Origin: Perognathus longimembris pacificus
Taxonomy: Eukaryota; Chordata; Mammalia; Rodentia; Heteromyidae
DNA length: 64,000 nucleotides
Assembly (NCBI RefSeq): GCF_023159225.1
Contig: NC_063166.1
Span: forward strand, 77,835,785 to 77,899,784
Reading direction: 5' to 3'
Shown here: positions 23,775 to 35,371 of the stretch, piece after piece
Position numbering within the stretch: position 1 is the first letter of the stretch
Layout of the letters: each line of letters starts with the position of its first letter
Notes under the pieces: generated by a model
What the model saw: the letters and a program-made list of their open reading frames with translations, nothing else
Database searches by the model: none
What the model was told of the DNA's origin: nothing
Translations under genes and position numbers: made by a program

Positions 23775-24935
23775 AGCATAGTTGTTCTTGTCTGGGTGCA
23801 CAGAAATTCCTAGCAGACACTGGGCCATGGTGGCTCATGCCTGCAATCCTAGCTACTGAAGAGGCTGAACCCCGAGGATTCCTGTTCAAATGCAGCTGAG
23901 GCAGGAAATTCCATAAGGTTTTTGTTGTTGTTTTGTTTTGGCTGGTCATGGGGCTTGAACTCCATTATTTGTTGCTGCCCCTTGGCTCCTTTTGCTATGG
24001 TTGTGCTATACTAACTTGAGCCATAGCACCACTAATCAATTTTTCCATGGTTAATTGAAGATAAGAATTTCACGGACTTTCTTGCCCTGGTTTACTTTGA
24101 AGCAAAATCCTCAAATATCAGTCAGCTGAGTAGGTAGGATTACAAGCGGGATCCACTGACACCTGGTTCCAGGAGATTTTTATCTCCAATAAACTACCAA
24201 AGGCTGAACTGGAGCTGTGGCTCAATTGGTAGAGCTCTACCATGATCATGAAAGCTGAGGGATAGAATCTAGATCATAACTTCAGGCCCCAGGAATGCCA
24301 CAAAATACATGAATATGTAAATAAATACAAGAAATTCTGCATGGAGGAAGTGAGCACAGCCCCTGGCGTCTCAGGCCTGGCACACTCTGCCGGCCTTGGC
24401 AACCCTGGCTGCGCTCTGCGACTGGAAGCTGAAGCCAGGTCTGGGTCCCTTGCTTTCTCCACTGCCCCCATGTGGCGGGGAGGATGAACTGCAGGCCGAT
24501 GTCTGACTTCCTTCTCAAGGAAGAAAGGAGACGGGGGATTGTGGATTCTATGAAAAGAGCTGACGGGAATGTCAGAGCCGTGGGCATCTTCATATCCTCC
24601 CACCACAGAGGGAGGTTGAACTGGGACTTGACTCAGAGCAGCCCCTGCTTGCTCTTCACACACCCACCTCTCCTTCCTATACATTGCTGGCCTACAGCTT
24701 AGGGGTCCTCCATCTCCCCTGTCCCAGGGTCCTTCTCTGTGGGCTTCCCTAGGGCCTCAGCTGAGCACAGGTCTCAGTTGAGGGCACTTTCTCAGGGTCC
24801 CTTCATTGATTCCCTCATCTGAAGGTGCCCTCTGTCCCCACCCAAGATTCCTGAGTTTGCAATCAAGCCGTTTTCCCTGTCCTTCCAGCATTTTGTGGAT
24901 TCCTTATCTACCTCTTTGTTTCTTTTCTCTCAGTC

Positions 24936-24969
<34 letters not shown>

Positions 24970-26010
24970 GTTGTTGTTGTTGTTGTTGTTGTTGTTTTAG
25001 TATTTTTGGTTTTATTGTTTGGCCTGGTCCCTGACTTTGAACTCAAGGCCCGAATGTTGTTCCTGAGGTTCTGTTTTTAAGACCAGCTATCTATCATTTG
25101 ACTCAATGATCTATGTCTGGCTTTTTTTTTTTTTTGGTAGTTAGTGGTGTTAAAAGTTTCACAGATATATATGCCTGTACTGGCTTTGAACCAGAATCCT
25201 CAGATCACAGCCCCCTGAGTCACCTCAGATTGCAGGTGTGAGTCACCAGAGTCCCAGGCTCTCTCTGTCTTTGTAACAGTGAGATCTGAGTCTTGTGAGT
25301 AAGCAAGGAATGTTGTTCACCAGAGAGCCAAGTGCTCAGGGACAACGTGGTCTCTCTCTCTCTCTCTCTCTTTGGTGGTTCTGGGGTTTCAGGTAAGGGT
25401 TACTCAGTTGTAGGCAGTTGCTCTGCCACATAAGTCATATCTTGGCTAGTTCATCTAACTTTTCTTTATTTGTTGGTGATTGATTACAATGTCTAAAAGG
25501 CCTGATGGGCACTACAGTCGTGCACAGAACTGGTGAACAAATGGGGGCTGTCCACTCAGGAGCCATGCTCAGCCCTAAAGGAAACACTGGTTCATGAGGT
25601 GTCTAAGCATGAGAAGAGCCAGGCACAGGACCCACCATGGGCTCCCACAACGTAACAGATTAGGACAAGAAAATTCACAGGACAGAAATTTCATCAGTGA
25701 TTAGCCGACACTGAGGAAGGGGAAGGGTGTGCAGGGCCATCTTTAGGGCTTATGTCTGTCAATCTCAGAAGGTTGAGATCTGGAGAACTGGGGCTACAAG
25801 GTAGCCTAAGGCAGAAAAGTAGTGAAGACTCCTCTAATTCACTGCCAAAACCTGTCCTGGAAGTGAGACAAAATCTTAGAGCACCTGCCTAGCAAGTGAA
25901 AGGCCCTGGGTTCAGATTCCTGTTCCACAAAAGGAACCAAAACAACAGTCATTGAGCTGCATGAGCACCAGTTACCTCAGCATCACTCTGGTGCAGGAGC
26001 CTGAGACCGG
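23775..26010. other. Spacer A3-B1: shortened, repeats only
   Basis: It holds the SINE pair (about 23820-24260), the ggcctggcacactctgccgg block (about 24370-24525), a TTA/TTG microsatellite (24936-24996) with its antisense SINE (to about 25260) and a short TC run (about 25353-25372). Then the spacer stops abruptly at about 26009, where sequence from the middle of the intron begins. Confidence 0.65.
24936..24996. repeat. (TTA)n(TTG)n compound microsatellite
   Basis: About eleven TTA units run directly into about nine TTG units. At the matching place A2 has only a few TTA units (17650-17663). Confidence 0.95.
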
Positions 26011-26014
26011 CCTG
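26009..26014. other. Deletion junction with GGCCTG microhomology
   Basis: Left of the junction the sequence follows the spacer phrase gagcctgagaccggcctg, which in other units continues gaagccat. Right of it the sequence follows the intron phrase cctgctcat...gctaaagctc. GGCCTG is present in both parents (acaggcctggaagcc and gaggcctgctcatag). The missing 3-4 kb held the upstream block, promoter and exon 1 of this unit. Confidence 0.8.
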
Positions 26015-26189
26015 CTCATTGCTAAAGCTCCATCATGGAGCCCTGGGCCTGTGGGGACAGTGTCCGGCCCCTGTCACCTCTGCATTCAAGAAGTGACCTC
26101 AGCGCTCAGTGTGGGGAAGGCCTCAAGGAAAAGGACTCCATGGATCCCAGCCCCACACAGACTCTACAAACACCAAGGAGTCCCTGTGT

Positions 26190-26389
26190 CCTGGTTTCCT
26201 GCCACCCGCTCCGTCCTCTAGAGGAGGAAGCAGCCTTGTTGTCAGTGGAGCTGGCAGCACAGGGCTGGAGTCTGGGCTCCTGCAGGGTCCTTGTTCTGTC
26301 TGTGTCCTCTGGCCCTGGGTGGAAGCCTCAGCTGCAGGGACAGCTTGTCCGTGACCTCCCCAGGGCCTGGAGCCTGCCACGGTGCTGTC
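26190..26389 (+). other. Intronic conserved block, unit B1
   Basis: The block is retained and nearly identical to the others, although this unit has no promoter or exon 1. Confidence 0.65.
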
Positions 26390-26829
26390 CCTCACCTGGG
26401 TTACAGGGATACTTCATCCTGTGGAATTGTTTGACAAGGAGAATTAAAATTTCCAAATTATCTGTAGATTCCTCTGGCAGCAAGTGTATGTGATTGCATG
26501 GACTGGAGGCAACGCCACCTCAAACCCTATCACTTCAAGGACCAGGACCTTGTCACCTGCTTCTTAGTCTTTAGGACACACAGCTGCAGGAATGTGCTGG
26601 GATTCATGTTTCTCCCCTGACCCCAATCTCCATGACTGGGGTGCATCCATGAAGACTTGGGAAAACACAGGAGACCTCCCTGTTAGCTGGCATCAACCCC
26701 ACTGAGCCCCAAGGTGCTGACCCTGATCTCCAAGTGTCCTCTTTTCTCCTCGAGACCTAGAGAAGACCGGGCTACACATCTTCTAGACTCTGCATTGATG
26801 GTTGGAGCTCACCTAGCTGTGTTTTCCTA

Positions 26830-27444
26830 ATGATGGTGCGAACAGGGGGCCTGGTGACCTTGGGGACGGTCCACGTGCTGCTGGTGTCCTGTCTGGACAC
26901 CAGTGGCTCGGTACGTGTCAGGCTTCTCACATATGATTCTCTCTTTGATCCATCTCATTTCACTTGGAAAGCCTCATACCTCTGTCTCCCCCCAGCAAAC
27001 AGATCCCTTATTCTCAGGTTCCATGCGGCTAAACAGAAATGACAGGCTCTCGTCTAGCCACACTCTTTCATACATCTGCCAAAAGGAGAGCCCTTCTCAG
27101 GGTATCTATATTTCAGAGATAATACCACCAGAATCAAAGTGCTTAAAGTACCCCCTCAAATTGGGTGAAATGAATACAATGCAATGGTAAACTACATGAA
27201 GACAGATTACTCTATGGCTGTCTACATTCACAATACTAGGCTAAAGGAAGTTCCTGGATATAAAGACAAAAATCTTATGACATCCTGCCTCCAGTGTAAC
27301 AGCTCAAGCTGTCCTGAGCTGACGTGGCTCCGCAGATGTGTCTGGCTGTGGTTAACAAAAACAGCACCAAGAAACATAAGTCAACGTGACGCTGATGCTA
27401 ATTTTGTTGGGGTGAGATGGTGGGATGTTGGTGACAGGAAATGA
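26830..27444 (+). pseudogene. Type B copy B1, promoterless and frameshifted
   Basis: This copy is a relic of a type B gene. It opens with MMVRTGGLVTLGTVHVLLVS and the FDPSHFTWK motif, then stops at a TGA after about 70 codons (27040-27042). The later parts lie in other frames: a piece with the ...YFRD... equivalent at about 27050-27185, and the cysteine region with VGVRWWDVG at 27184-27444. In the cysteine region the usual CRCGW is replaced by RRCVWLWL, so the pattern is damaged. The acceptor before exon 2 reads ctcctcgag instead of ctcctcag. With promoter and exon 1 deleted, it is almost certainly not expressed from its own start. Confidence 0.85.
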
Positions 27445-27678
27445 AATGACCCCAAATTGACCCCGTTATGGAGGATGGGGTGTAGCCTGGTGGCCTTACC
27501 ATTTCTCTTTCCTAACTCCTGCACCAGGGCCTGTGCAATGTATTCGCTCATCTTTCCTTGTTGTTGTTTTTTTTTTTTTTTTGGTTGAAAGTGCTTGCAG
27601 TCTGTTCCCTTCCCTGAAGATGATACTAGCTTGCTGATTTTGTGTCCTAAGCCTTGGAGTCTGTGGTCCCAGGTGCAG

Positions 27679-27684
27679 AATAAA
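27679..27684 (+). terminator. Polyadenylation signal relic of B1
   Basis: AATAAA in the conserved GTGCAGAATAAA context, downstream of the pseudogene. Confidence 0.7.
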
Positions 27685-27805
27685 TGGGTCCTTTGCTCTT
27701 GCAAGCAGAGTTGTTCTTCTCAGTGGGTAGCACAGAAATTCTAAGCAGATACAGGGCCGTGGTGGCTCATGCCAACAATCCTAGCTACTGAAGAGGCTGA
27801 GATCT

Positions 27806-28663
27806 TGTGAGAACCTGAGGGGTGGGAAGTCCCACCCTGCTCCGTGGTCATTGCTATCCCATCCTGCTGGAGGTGGGGTGGGGGAAGGCAGGTGAGATGA
27901 CACAAGAGGGCAGGGTTTCTGGAAGGGGGAGATATGCAGAGAAAAGAAGGCGGCAAGAGGCACCTCCTGAAGCAGAGCAGTGCCCAGGCTCTCCTCAGGC
28001 CTGCATACAGGAGAGGCCCACATCTGGCCCCGGGGAATGGAGAGGCCTGAGCCTGGCCCATGGAGGAGTGGAGAGGCCCAACTCTGGGCCTGCAGAGCAG
28101 AGAGGCCTGCAGAGCACCAAGAAGCCTGCAGAGCACAGAAGCTGTGGAGAGCAGAGAGGCCTGCGGAAAACAGAGAGGCCTATGGAGAGCAGAGGCCTGA
28201 AGAGAACAGAGGCCTGTGGAGAGCAGAGAGGCCTGGAGAGAACAGAGGCCTGTGGAGAACAGAGGCCTGGAGAAAGAAGAAGCCTGTGAAGAGGAAGAAA
28301 GAAAAAAAAAATAACTTGACCCCTTGGAGGCTGCAGCTTCTCCTGGTTCCTGGGTAACCTGGGACAAGGCAGTTACAGACAGACTAATAAAACTCCTTTG
28401 TCCTTCCCACAGGGAGGGCATGGAGATGCAGAGACCAGTCCTGAAGATGGGCCAACACCAAAGAGAAGGCAGAGAAACTAACATTGTGGTTGAAGGAGCA
28501 ATTCAAGCTACACTCAAAGTCAGCCATACCTTTGGGTTTTTCAGGTCCAAGCGTCAATAACCCCCACTTATAGTTGAGAAAAACAAACAAACAACAACAA
28601 CAAAAACTCCTCTGTCTCCGTTAGCAATCCTTCTGTGGATTTTCTTGCTCCCAGGTCATTATA
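27806..28663 (+). mobile_element. Probable solo LTR, sense, with GA-rich tandem U3
   Basis: The insert splits the downstream SINE of unit B1: the phrase gaggctgagatct is cut and resumes as atctgaggattc, giving a 4-bp duplication ATCT (27802-27805 and 28664-28667). It begins TGTGAGAACC and has AATAAA at about 28385 in sense. The upstream part contains about ten imperfect copies of gagagcagagaggcctg (about 28025-28290). The terminal bases (TATA) are not the canonical CA, so the LTR assignment is probable rather than certain. The 247-aa minus-strand frame across it is a product of the repeat. Confidence 0.55.
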
Positions 28664-29786
28664 ATCTGAGGATTCAGGTTCAAAGGCAGCTGAGACAGGG
28701 AAATCCATGAGATTGTTTCTCTTTTTCTTTTGTGCCAATCATAGGGCTTAAACTCCAAGCCAGGGCGCTGCCCCTGGGCTCCTTTTATTCAAGGCTGTGC
28801 TATGCTACTTGAGCCACAATACTATTTCTTGATTTTTCTGGGGTTAATTGATGAAAAACTCGCAGACATTCTTGCCCTGGCTGATTTTGGACTACAATCC
28901 TCAGATCTCAGTCTCCTGAATAGGTAGGATTACAATGTGACCAATGAAAACCCAACTCCATGAGATTTTTATTTCCAATAAGTACCAAAAAGCCACAAGT
29001 GGAGCTGTGGTTCAACTGGTAGAAGGCCACCTTGAGCATGAAAGCCCAGGGCTAGAATCCAGGCCCTAAGTTCAGGCCACAAGAATGGCACAAAATACAT
29101 GAATACATAAATAAGTGTATAAATAAATACATCAAATTTCGGGCAGAGTGAGTGAGCACAGCCCACGGCGTCTCAGGCCTGGCACACTCTGCCGGCCTCT
29201 GCTCTCCTGGCTGTGCTCTGTGACGGGAAGCTGAAGCCAGGTCTGGGTCCCTGTGCTTTCTCCACTGCTCCGTGTGGCGGGGAGGATGAACTGCAGGCCC
29301 ATTCTGACTCTTCTCTCCCAAGGAAGAAAGGAGACTGACTGGTTTGGGGGTTTGGAGTGGAGACTGACCAAGGAGGTGTTGATAGGAGAACATCAGGGCA
29401 GTGGGAGTTTTCATATCCCACCTTAGAAGAAGATTGAACGTGGAACTTGACCCAGCTCAGTCCCTGCTTGCTCCTCACACACCCAATCCCCCTTTCCTGT
29501 AGTTTTCTGACAATGGACCCCCACACCATGAGTGGGGAAAGAGTCTGTCCTAGGAAAGCATGTGTGAAGCAAGGTAGAGTCTACTTCAGAGGTCGTCAGA
29601 GGATTTGGGGTCTCTCGGTGGCCTTGCTGATGAATTCTCTTCTGTCCACAAGTGCTGGGGGAGCCCCACAGGACGGAGGCCCCTGCTCCATCCCCAGTGT
29701 GGCCAGGAGAGAGAGAGATGGAGAGAGAACCCAGGGGCTCCCAGGCCTCCCTGGGCCGCCATGGCCTCTGCCTGCATCCAAGGTGA

Positions 29787-29805
29787 GGGCGCCCCCTGCA
29801 GGCTG
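29787..29805 (-). promoter_or_regulatory. CTCF-type site, spacer after B1
   Basis: On the minus strand the 19 bases read CAGCCTGCAGGGGGCGCCC. They agree with my recollection of the CTCF core YDRCCASYAGRKGGCRSYV at all positions but one (T for A at position 6, a common variant). Identical sites in the same orientation lie at 50167 and 56684. Occupancy is inference. Confidence 0.6.
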
Positions 29806-30538
29806 GCCCTGGCAGCTCGGCCCAGCTCTCCCTGCTGCTGGCTTCATGGCTGCCAGAAGGGAGGTGTGGGGGTGGGGAAGGGCAGGGCAGGCAGACACCA
29901 AGACTCTGTGAGTCACAGCAAGTGAGGCGCATGCTCACCAGGTCCCAGGTGGGGTTCTGTCTCCCCTGTCCCAGCGTCCTTCTCTGTGGTCCCCCCAGGG
30001 GCTCAGCTGAGCACATGTCTCAGTTGAGGTCACTTTCTCAGAGTTCCGTCATCCATCCCCTCATCTGAAGGGGTCTTCTGGCCCCATTAAGATTCCTGTC
30101 TTTGCAATGAAGTCATTTTCTCTGCCTGTCTAGCTTTTTGTGGATTCTTTACCCCACCTCCTCATTTCTTCTCTCCCTTTCTGTAGGATATTTTAAAAAT
30201 TGTTATTATTTTATGGTGCTAATCTCAGGGTTTTAACTCAGGGCTTGTGCATGCTCCCTATGATTTAGTGCTCAAGACTACTTCTCTACCATTTTAGCCT
30301 TACCTCCAGTGTTAGCTGTTTTTGGTAGTGACCTGGAGCTAAGAGTCTGACAGATTGATCTGTCCAGGCTGGCTTTGAACCAAGATCCTTAGATCCAGCC
30401 TCCCAAGTCCGTGGGATTACAGGCATGAGCCACAGTGGCCCCAGGGTCTCTAGGTCTTTTTAGAGCTGAGATCACACCCAGAGCCTTAGCAGAAAAGGCA
30501 GCTCCTCCATCAGAGAGCCTAGTGCTTGGGGACAACGT

Positions 30539-30539
<1 letters not shown>

Positions 30540-30601
<62 letters not shown>

Positions 30602-30618
30602 GTCTGTCTATCTGTCTT
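30540..30618. repeat. (TC)n microsatellite
   Basis: A nearly pure TC run of about 58 bp followed by TGTC units, at the same position in the unit as the runs near 25353 and 43747. Confidence 0.95.
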
Positions 30619-32584
30619 TGATGGTTCTAAAGTTTCAGGTAAGGGCTATTCAATTGTTAGACAGAGTCTGTGGCATGTAAGTCATATCTCAGTCAGGTTT
30701 GACGTTTATTTATTGGTGGTTAATGACAAGGTGTAAGAGGATCGATGAGCATCAGGGTTATCTGCAGAAGAATGGATGAACACAGTGGGGCTGTCTACTC
30801 AGGTGTGATGCTCAGCCCTGGAGGAAGCGCTGATTGATGATGTGTCCAAGCATGAGGAGAGCCAGGCACAGGACCCCACCATGGGCTCCCACCATGTGAC
30901 AGATTAGGGGGAGATAATTCACCAGACAGGAAGTTCACCAGTGATCAGCAGGCAATGGGGAAGGGGAAGGGCTTGCAGGGCTGTCTTTAGGGCTTATGAC
31001 TGTCAATCTCAATACTCAGAAGTCTGAGATCTGGAGAATCGAGGTTCACAGATAGACTAAGGCAGAAGGGTAGAGGAGACCCCATCTCTAACTTCCAAAA
31101 AGCTGTCCTAGAAGTGAGCTGAAGTGTTAGAGCAGTTGCCTAGCAAGTGAGAGGCAATGGGTTCAAACTCTAGTTCCACAAAAAGGAACCAAAACAAAGG
31201 CAGGGGTCACAGAGCTGCAACAAGTGCCCAGTACCCCAGCCTCACTGCCACCCAGCAGCCTGAGCTGCACCTGGGAGCCATTTGCCACCAAACATTGCAA
31301 AACATGTCTTATATTTCAGCAGAACTTCAAAACACAAAACCAAACAGCACAACACATTTTGCAAACTGTTACTTGTACAAAATGCCAAGTTCACCACAGG
31401 AGTTGATCGCCTGTGCCAGTGCCCACCCTTCCATTCCCAGCCCTGAAGCAGCACCCTCTTTCTACCTCCTTGCCCTGAAGCCTTTCAGGGTGGCTTTGTC
31501 TCGTTGCAATCCCTTTGGATCCTGAAGTTGATCTCTCTTGTGTATCTCTCAGGTCTGTCTTGCTGCCTTGTTCGGAGCCCACACAGCTGGGGAATGGATG
31601 AACCCTGGAACCTTCCAGATCCAGTGGCTTCTGCAGGAACCCAGGCTGTGTTTGTGGAATGATGATCTAAACATGGCCAGGTTGTGCGAGCTCAGTCACC
31701 TGGCACCAGGCCATGTCTAAATCCCATGCTCTCCTCCTCCACCCAGAACCTTCCAGGCTTCCCAGAAGCCAAGGCCCAAATCCAGCTCAATGCTTGCTCC
31801 TTCAGTTTTTTATTTTCCTGGTACTGAGACCCAAACCCAGTGCTCTACCACTCAGTTACATCCCTATTCACAGGCCACACTTGGATTTAGCCCTTAAAAC
31901 AAAGTTGTTTTATCCTTTTTTCTTATCTTTTTTATTTTACTTTTTTTCCATTCCTTCCTGGCACTTGAGCTCAGGGCCTGGGATCTGTCCTTTAGATTTT
32001 GTGCTCAAGGCTACTGTTTTACCTCTTGAGTCACAGCTCATCTGGATTTTTGAGATTAACTGTAGATACGAGTCTCATGGACCTTCTTGGCCCAGAATAC
32101 TGGTCCTTGGGTCACAGGCATGAGTCACCAGCATGGGGCTGCTTTCTGCCGTCTTAGAGGGGTTTAAAGCAAGGACAAGCACACTGAGACAGACACTGAG
32201 AGGCCAGTGAGCCTGAACGTCCTGTCATCAGTGCACGGACACATGTGCACATTCACCTGACACACTCTCCCTGTGCTTGTCACAGTCCTATGCAGACACC
32301 ACACACAGGAATTTGTCACAGATATGTTGCCATTCTTTTTTCAGGAGAGAACCCTGCCACTCTGAACACAGCCGGTGAGCTGTTTGTGGATCACTAACTT
32401 GTGTCCCATTTTTTACGTAGGGCTCTCCTTCAAGTGATCCCCACAGGCAGCCTCTTCCTGTGGGGCAGAACTGTGACCTGCCCCACAGCCAGGACTCTGC
32501 AGGTATCTCTGCCAGGGGTCAGGCCCAGGCCTCCCTGACCTGCAGCCTCAGAACCAATGGAGTGTTCTGCTTCTGCCAAACGAC

Positions 32585-32797
32585 CTCCTCAAATCAGTCA
32601 CGTCCCCCCAAAACACAGTCACGTCCTCATCTCGAACACCCTTGATAAGGGTCCCCTGGTCTCAGGCCCAGTGTCCCATTCTCAGTGGACCACAGGAGCT
32701 GTGGAATTCCCTTCTCCAGCCTCAGCCCCAGCCAGCGGGGAAGGCTCTGCAGCAGGACTGCCACACTCCCATCCCGACACTGCCATCAGCTGCTCAG
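32585..32797 (+). promoter_or_regulatory. Promoter (damaged TATA) and exon 1 of A4
   Basis: Exon 1 is well kept, ending TGCTCAG at 32797 before gtaagcacc. However, the box that reads CTTTATAAGG in A1-A3 reads CTTGATAAGG here (32641-32650), a T-to-G change in the TATA core. Confidence 0.65.
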
Positions 32798-33024
32798 GTA
32801 AGCACCTCAGCGCTGTGGGCCTGGGGTTCGGGGAGCAGAGCACTTCCACTGTGGGCAGATGCAATGAGCTCTCACAGTCAGTGTGGGTGCTTAGTGCTGA
32901 GTCTGGAGGCAGAGCCACTGCTGCTGTGCTTGCCAGCTCTCGACTCCTCTTCCTCTTTCTCAACCCTTCTCTGCAGGCCAGCATTGCCAGGTCTGGTTTC
33001 AAAATCCACAGATTGTCCTGCTTT

Positions 33025-33266
33025 TATTTCGTTGCTCATGGTGCTTGAACTCTTGTTCTGGGAACTGTCCCTCTGAGCATTTCTGCTCAAGGCTAGCACT
33101 CTATCACTTGAGCCACAGTGCCCCTTCTGGTTTTCTGGTGGTTAATTGAGATAAGGCAGAAAGTTTCCTGCCAGGGTGACTTTGAACTGTGATTCTCAGA
33201 TCTCAGCTTCTTAAGTACCTAGCTAGGATTACAGGCATGAGCTACCAGCCCCCATTTTTTGTGTTA
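33025..33266 (-). mobile_element. Antisense SINE in intron of A4
   Basis: The sequence gtgcttgaactcttgttctg, ctcaaggctagcactctatc, acttgagccacagtgcccct and aggattacaggcatgagcta is the complement of the B1/ID-type SINE. Compared with A2 it interrupts gtcctgctttctttagaatg. Duplication not resolved. Confidence 0.75.
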
Positions 33267-33946
33267 TCTTTAGAATGAAAATAATAGTTTAATAATTAGT
33301 GGGGTTTTATTTTTCTTCCAGATTCTGTGTTTGAACTCCTGTGCTGCTTACTCTCCCTGGACATTTAACACCTGAACACAATTCTACTTCCAGCTTTTCT
33401 GGTAGTTAATTGGTTAAAAAAAACTCATTAACTTGCCTGCTCAGGCCTGCTCCAATCCCTGATACCTAGAACTCAGTCTCTAGAGTAGTTACGATTATAT
33501 GTGTGAGCAACAGGCACCCAGTCCATTTGTGATTTCTATTAAGGGAATCTAGTAGGTTTGGTAGATGTCAGTTATTTACATTCTTGGTGTCTTGTTTTCT
33601 CAAAGTTGGTGCTCTACCACTTGAGTCACCCCTCCAGTCTGGTGCATTCATGTTAAATGCAGATGGAGTCTCCAGGCTTTCTGTTGAAGATGGATTCTGG
33701 CTTTTCAACTCCATCACTGTGCTCTCAGCCATTTCAGTAGATTGGTTTACAGGTGGAGGCTCCGAGGCCTGCTCATAGCTAAAGCTCCATCATGGAGCCC
33801 TGGGCCTGTGGGGACAGTGTCCACCCCCTGTCACCTCTGCATTCAAGAAGTGACCTCAGCATTCAGTGTGGGGAAGGCCTCAAAGAAAAGGTCTCCTTGG
33901 ATCCCAGCCCCTCACACACTCCACAAACACCTGGAAGCCCCTGTGT

Positions 33947-34146
33947 CCTGGTTTCCTGCCACCTTCTCCGTCCTCTAGAGGAGGAAGCAGCCTTGCTGTG
34001 AGTGGAGCCGGCAGCACAGGGCTGGAGTCTGGGCTCCTGCAGGGTCCTTGTTCTGTCTGTGTCCTCTGGCCATGGGTGGAAGCCTCAGCTGCAGGGACAG
34101 CTTGTCTGTGACCTCCCTGTGGCCTCGGAGCCTGCCACGGTGCTGG
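33947..34146 (+). other. Intronic conserved block, unit A4
   Basis: Near-identical copy of the block found in all units, retained although the gene is broken. Confidence 0.65.
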
Positions 34147-34985
34147 CCCGCACCTGGGTTACAGGGAACCTTTCTCTTGTGGAAGACTCTGGAAAACAAT
34201 TAAAATTCCTGATTTCCTCTTCTCACCCCAACCTCACACCTGGGCACACGTTCACATGGATTTATGGAAATCTGGGAGACAGCCCTGTTAGCCTGCAATA
34301 ACTCCCTGTGTCCCAAGGCACTCTGTGGTAACTTCCCATTGCTCTGATCTCTCCTCAGATCCTGCCAAAGACCTGCTGCACAGCTTCTAGAATCTCCCCT
34401 CGCGGTTGGAGTTGGCCTTGCTGTGTTGTCCTAATGATGGCACAAATGGGGAGCCTGATGACCATAGGGATGGTCCACCTGCTGTTGCTGCTGCTGCCCT
34501 GTCTGGCCCTCAGTGCCCATGTTCCTGTCTGGGCTGCCACACGGGATTCTCTCTTTGACCCATCTCATTTTAATTGGCAAGATGCCAACTTCTCACTAGC
34601 TTCCTTGAAAAAATCCATCATTTTTTTGGTTCAATGATGCTGAAGGTAAAGTATAGGTAAAGTGGCCAGACTCTGTTATACATCTCCCGAAAGGAGAGGA
34701 CTTGTCATTGTTTCTGTATTTCAGAGGACACCAGCCCCGGATTGGTGGTCTTAGAATTTCTGCCTTCTCGCTGGCTAACTACATATGCTATAACAGAAAA
34801 CTATGATGACTCAGATTATTGAGTATTGAGTATATCCATAAGAGTATATCCATACTCTTGATGATATTATAGAAACAGTTCCTGGCTATCAAGGCGAACA
34901 TCTTAGGCCACGCTGCCTTCAGTGCAAGTCCTGGAGCTGTCCTAAATTGAAGGGGCCCTGCGAGTGTGGCTATTATGTCATTAAC

Positions 34986-34997
34986 AAAGAACCCACT
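34986..34997. repeat. Left target-site duplication of the L1
   Basis: AAAGAACCCACT here is repeated exactly at 41513-41524. Together they are the duplicated coding bases of A4. Confidence 0.9.
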
Positions 34998-35371
34998 CAA
35001 ACAGGAGGACGAACTGCCTAAGAGGTGAGCTCCTCTAACCAAGATACAGAGTGGGGAAAAAGAACCAAAGAAAAGAAAAGCCTCCATGCCACGCTGAATC
35101 AGCGACCAGCAAACCCCCACCAGGGACACGCTAGGGTCAGCACAACACAGCAGCAGAACACTATCCCGCAGAGAAAGACACAGAACCTACCCACCCCCAA
35201 GTGCAGGGAGGGTGACCACCCCGGCAACAACCAAGAAGGTCACGCTCACCCATTGGGCAGTAAGGTTCAACAACCAAACTCAAACCCAGAACCAGGACTC
35301 AAGTCTCCCACTGACAGACCAGCGGGAACCAGCACAAAGCCAAACCAGGGAAGCCACCCACAGATCTCCAG

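Larger units (their letters stand above)
28664..32584. other. Spacer B1-A4: repeats and a CTCF-type site
   Basis: It holds the rest of the SINE pair, the ggcctggcacactctgccgg block (about 29165-29330), and the ccgccatggcctctgcctgc segment with a CTCF-type motif (29787-29805). An antisense SINE lies at about 30215-30445, a TC microsatellite at 30540-30618, and an antisense SINE remnant at about 31950-32130. The upstream conserved block is missing: near 32446-32465 the sequence jumps from gatccccacag to ggcagaactgtgacctgccc, a deletion of roughly 1 kb relative to the other units. Confidence 0.6.

Noticed and set aside
27741..28484. 247-aa minus-strand frame
   Set aside because: It runs through the GA-rich tandem units of an inserted LTR-like element. 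Composition and repetition explain the lack of stops.
29423..30016. 197-aa minus-strand frame across the CTCF-type segment
   Set aside because: GC-rich sequence with few stops. The frame is not kept in the matching segments near 50.1 and 56.7 kb.
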